Shown here in pieces: positions 61,007 through 64,000 of a DNA stretch of 64,000 bases. Position numbers and translations under genes: made by a program. The notes under the pieces were generated by a model that ran no database searches, was not told where the DNA came from, and saw only the letters and a program-made list of their open reading frames with translations. This stretch comes from Prunus persica (Eukaryota > Streptophyta > Magnoliopsida > Rosales > Rosaceae), in assembly GCF_000346465.2 (NCBI RefSeq), contig NC_034015.1:7953393-8017392 (forward strand). The letters are read 5' to 3'. Each line of letters starts with the position of its first letter. Within the stretch, counting starts at the first letter, position 1.

Positions 61007-61298
61007 GGTTTGTGAGGATATTTTCATGTCTTTTTCATTTAAACCCAAAATGGGACTTTTGAATGTAGGCTTTTTTATATTTTATTTATAATTAAACAGA
61101 TATTGTGATGGTAAGGGAAATTCTAATATACTTTATTAGTATGGATACAGCAAGCACCGTTAGATCAAGTCAACGGTTACTATTTTTTTTTTAATACAAA
61201 AAGGATAAATTGTTAGATGTTTACCTATAGTACTATTTGCTGTTAGGAAATATATCAGCAATTTTAATATATATGTTTTAATTATGTATAAGGATCTA

Positions 61299-61487
61299 TC
61301 TACAGTCCTGATCTCTTGGACTACAGGGGTTCAAGAGATTTGTGATCACTCACCGTTGGGTGTAAATTCAACGGTTTACTTACTCTTGCACTCATTTTAA
61401 AAAAACTTTTTTGAACCATTGGATTAATATCCAACGGTGGGTGACCACAATCTCTTGGACTCCTGTGGTCCAAGAGATCGGGACTGT
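61299..61487. mobile_element. Hairpin MITE with 9-bp target duplication, upstream of FIS1
   Basis: The two halves are inverted copies: ACAGTCCTGATCTCTTGGAC on the left and, reverse complemented, ACAGTCCCGATCTCTTGGAC on the right, extending through GGTGAGTGATC/GGTGGGTGACC and CCGTTGG. AAGGATCTA flanks it at 61290-61298 and 61488-61496. A 9-bp duplication points to the Mutator superfamily. Confidence 0.8.
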
Positions 61488-61516
61488 AAGGATCTAATTG
61501 AAATTTTATATATAAC

Positions 61517-61786
61517 TAGTCTCTTCGCACGGGCTTTCGCGCTTGCGAGAGGCTTTTTTTAAAAAAAATTTAAATTTATTTTAGAATTAAAAAAGATAAT
61601 GAGTAGTTGTGTTCCATAAAAATAGGATTCATTATCTAATTTTTCTTATAATTATAATTTTTTTTAAATATGAAAAAGTGTGAATTAATAATTTCAATTC
61701 TTAATGTTTGCATTAACCAGGGCATTTTCTGGTATTTTGAATGTTTTACCATTTTCTGCCTTTTGCTTTATATATATAGATATAGA
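61517..61786 (-). mobile_element. Non-autonomous Helitron, copy 2
   Basis: On the minus strand it begins A|TCTATATC at 61786 and ends with the hairpin CTCTCGCAAGCGCG...CCGTGCGAAGAG, an A, then CTAG|T at 61517. It shares AGAATTAAAAAAGATAATGA and TTTCAATTCTTAATGTTT(G/A)CATTAA with 41845-42140. Confidence 0.75.
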
Positions 61787-62174
61787 TGACAATACACAGC
61801 AATTTCAAAATTCATGTAAGCAGAAGGCTTAGGATGCGAAAATATCAAACAGATTAGTTCATTAATCAATAATGTGACACCGTATGTGATTTGAACAAAA
61901 GAGTCAAAACAGTCATACTCTACAGTACATTACAATGGAGTTTTGGAACACAATTCTGTACATTCAAATTCTCAGTTAACAAAAAAGCCAACAGAAACAA
62001 AGTGACGCTACAAACAGAGTTCTACACAATTAACATAAACCAAACCCTCTAAAAGGACTGACTATATCAATTTCAAGTTGATGGATGGATGGAACAACCA
62101 AAATTTACAAAACATTCATTGATTCTCCTTGAACTTCATATGCTGATAAAGCAGAGTCTGGAAATTCAAGGGAA
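61787..62174 (-). other. Probable 3' UTR of the PATRONUS-like gene and spacer
   Basis: No open frame of note. The first few hundred bases after the stop at 62175 probably form the 3' UTR. No clear polyadenylation signal was chosen. Confidence 0.4.
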
Positions 62175-63219
62175 TCAGTGATTTGGAGACATCAACTTGA
62201 AATCACAGTCCTCTGAAATCCAAGGGAAATCAGTATAGTCAATTGGTGGATAGTCAAGCTTGTCAGAGAGCTCATCAAAATTCTCATATGGAGTGTAGTA
62301 TTTTGGTGATTCAAATACAGGCGGTGGAGAGTCAAGCTTTTCAGACATCTCTTCCAAATTCTTGCACCTCAAGGGACTCTCCGGCTGAAAACAAAGACGA
62401 AAAAACCACATTGTTAGGAAATCCAAACTGACAAAATAACTTCAGAAAAGGAAGAAAAAGGAAATGCAGACTTGCCTTGAGTTCACTGAAATTCATCAGA
62501 AGTTGATCCAAGTCCATGGCCTTGTTCTGTGCTTTGATGCATTCTTGATGATTGTGTAAGAACCCTTCCTCTGCAATAGCACTAGGACAAAGAGGTTCTT
62601 CTGCCATAACCTTTAGCTTCATGCTGTGGTTCTTCTGCAGGTTTGGTTTCACTGAGTTTGAAATGTGAGATAGCGTATTCCTGCTATGGGTCTGCACCTT
62701 CTCTGAGGCTTTAAAAACACCTTTCCCAGTGCTTGCATCATGAATGATTTTAGGAAGGCTGGTCGCTTCCTCAACGACAGGAACATTCTTGGAAGACTGC
62801 TTTTTTGATGCCTGGGAAAGAACAGGCTTCCCCGAATTCGATATGTCACCAAGCGGTTTCCTTCCACCAAGCCCTCTCATTTGTGTTTTTAAAACATCAC
62901 CCTTTCCCACAATAGAAGCTCCTGTGGCAAAATTCTTGGAATGCTGCTTTTTCGATACCTGATTGAGTGCAGGCTTCCCAGAATTGGATAAATCACCGAG
63001 CGCTTTCCTTCCACCAAGGCCCCCTTTCCCTTGTGTTTTAACTGTATCAGCCTTTCCCACAACAGAAGCACCTGAGATACATGTTATAAGGGTTATACAC
63101 CAAAATAGCCCAACAAGAATTTTAGGCGAAAAAGAAAATAACTGGTAGGCTTGAGAAGTACCATTAGATTGAACATTAAGATTCTGATCGTGAATCACAC
63201 GACCAACTTGTGATGCCAT
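62175..63219 (-). CDS. PATRONUS/RSS1-like securin with three destruction boxes, 287 aa
   Basis: The family protects cohesin by holding separase and is destroyed by the APC/C. Exons are 63162-63219, 62476-63071 and 62175-62384. Intron 1 is GT-AG. Intron 2 (62385-62475) has a GC donor (AAG|GCAAGT) and an AG acceptor. A 5' leader exon at or beyond 63768 joins 63260 through a 507-bp intron. Motifs: RKALGDLSN (residues 41-49), RKPLGDISN (90-98) and RNTLSHISN (150-158), each fitting the extended destruction box RxxLxx(L/I)xN. The first two lie in a 50-residue internal duplication (21-70 and 71-119). The FLHNHQECIKAQ block corresponds to the conserved FLHDHSKCIKEQ-type block of PATRONUS. The C-terminus is acidic with two similar segments, SEKLDSPP and SDKLDYPP. 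The KEN/DEN box expected near the N-terminus is not evident (HDQN instead). Confidence 0.82.
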
Positions 63220-63903
63220 TGTTGTTTTCTGTACCCACTTTCGATTTAATATTCTGCTAACTGCAGAAACAAAGGAAAATAAACACACTTGAAACAATCC
63301 TTCACATCACCAACTTCCATACACGATGTGGCCTTAGATAAAGAAATATATATCCAGAATTCTAAAACTAATTGAACACTTAAACTGAAGTGAAAGAAAT
63401 ACTATCCAGAATCCAAGATCTTATAAAACTACGAACCTCAAATGGCAATGGGAAAAAAAAACACCAAATTATTATTTATTTGCATCACTAATATGTATCC
63501 CTCATCACCATTCACCATCATTTTCAATCATTTCTAATGGGTACCATCTGAATCTTAAATTCAAATTCTTGTTTTTACTGTACAAATATTTGAAAAACAA
63601 GAACATCAAATCCAAAACAATTTAGAAGGTTAAGAACCACAATTCAAATTACAATTCAAAAAAATTTCTCAAGAATTGTAATTTCCCAAATTACAATTCA
63701 AACCTAAACCCTAATAAACGAATTAGATTAAATCATACAGATTTCTAAAGAATGTGGGAAAACTCACCAAAAGTGTTTCAAGTAAGCGATCAATATCTTG
63801 CGACTTTGGAATACAACGCGAATTCTCTAAAACTGGTCAGATGCTGCAAAGTTGGTTCTTAGTCTGGCTCAGTTCAAAAGAAACGATAGATGATGAATGG
63901 TGT

Positions 63904-63923
63904 TTCAACGGTTACTTTATATG
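63904..63923 (-). promoter_or_regulatory. MSA-like element overlapping the TATA region of the PATRONUS-like gene
   Basis: TTCAACGGTTA (63904-63914, plus strand) matches 10 of 11 positions of the mitosis-specific activator consensus YCYAACGGYYA and is directly followed by CTTTATATG (63915-63923), a CATATAAAG TATA box on the gene's strand. Transcription would start near 63885-63890. This suits G2/M expression by three-repeat Myb factors. Confidence 0.6.
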
Positions 63924-64000
63924 ACTTTACACTAAGCTCCTTTTTTAAAACACGTAATTACCAAAATGGCATTTTATCTTTATCTTTCACATCTGAACTT

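Noticed and set aside
62341..63297. Single 318-codon frame for the PATRONUS-like gene
   Set aside because: It reads through two introns: 63072-63161 has good GT-AG ends and nonhomologous hydrophobic translation, and the 3' end lacks the conserved tail. The three-exon model fits better.
1..64000. CRISPR array, operon, phage or bacterial island
   Set aside because: Introns, plant families and plant transposons throughout. Tandem repeats seen are satellites or minisatellites without CRISPR spacing or cas genes.

Overview
The window is nuclear DNA from a flowering plant. Genes are split by short AT-rich introns with GT-AG junctions, and the proteins are plant-specific (an RNA polymerase V subunit, a plant augmin subunit, an oxidosqualene cyclase, a PATRONUS/RSS1-type securin). 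Most of the remaining DNA is layered plant transposons. A eudicot, plausibly a woody Rosaceae species, fits the gene and MITE style, but that is inference and no species can be read from the sequence.

Layout. 1-2720: tandem array of a ~0.45 kb AT-rich unit, broken by a foreign insertion and a SINE-like piece. 2876-3288: Harbinger-type MITE. 5192-5347: SINE with a 12-bp target duplication. 5690-13732 (-): complete 18-exon oxidosqualene cyclase gene carrying two single-base frameshifts, with a 166-bp satellite in its fifth intron. 14869-23218: hAT-type MITEs, a decayed DUF247 gene and a decayed hAT transposase element. 24780-41800: nested retrotransposon debris. It holds two Gypsy-like solo LTRs of one family, two Copia-like LTR repeats, an L1 LINE, several hAT MITEs and one full-length PIF/Harbinger transposon (H1, 25200-29300). 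42389-48882 (+): the Pol V subunit 5 gene NRPE5, with two LINE fragments in intron 1. 50072-54269: a second full-length PIF/Harbinger transposon (H2). 54378-56741 (+): augmin subunit 1 (AUG1). 58390-60928 (-): mitochondrial fission protein FIS1. 62175-63219 (-): a PATRONUS-like securin with three destruction boxes.

How it works together. The four host genes in the right third are housekeeping or cell-cycle genes: siRNA-directed DNA methylation (NRPE5), spindle microtubule nucleation (AUG1), organelle division (FIS1) and cohesion protection (PATRONUS-like). AUG1 and FIS1 are convergent. The transposons touch these genes: H2 ends 108 bp upstream of the AUG1 start codon, and two LINEs sit in an intron of NRPE5. 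H1 and H2 are the same family, and each carries one intact and one broken protein gene (H1: transposase intact, Myb-like protein with a stop; H2: Myb-like protein intact, transposase frameshifted). I see no wholly new biological system; the complementary H1/H2 pair and the triple-degron securin are the most interesting items.
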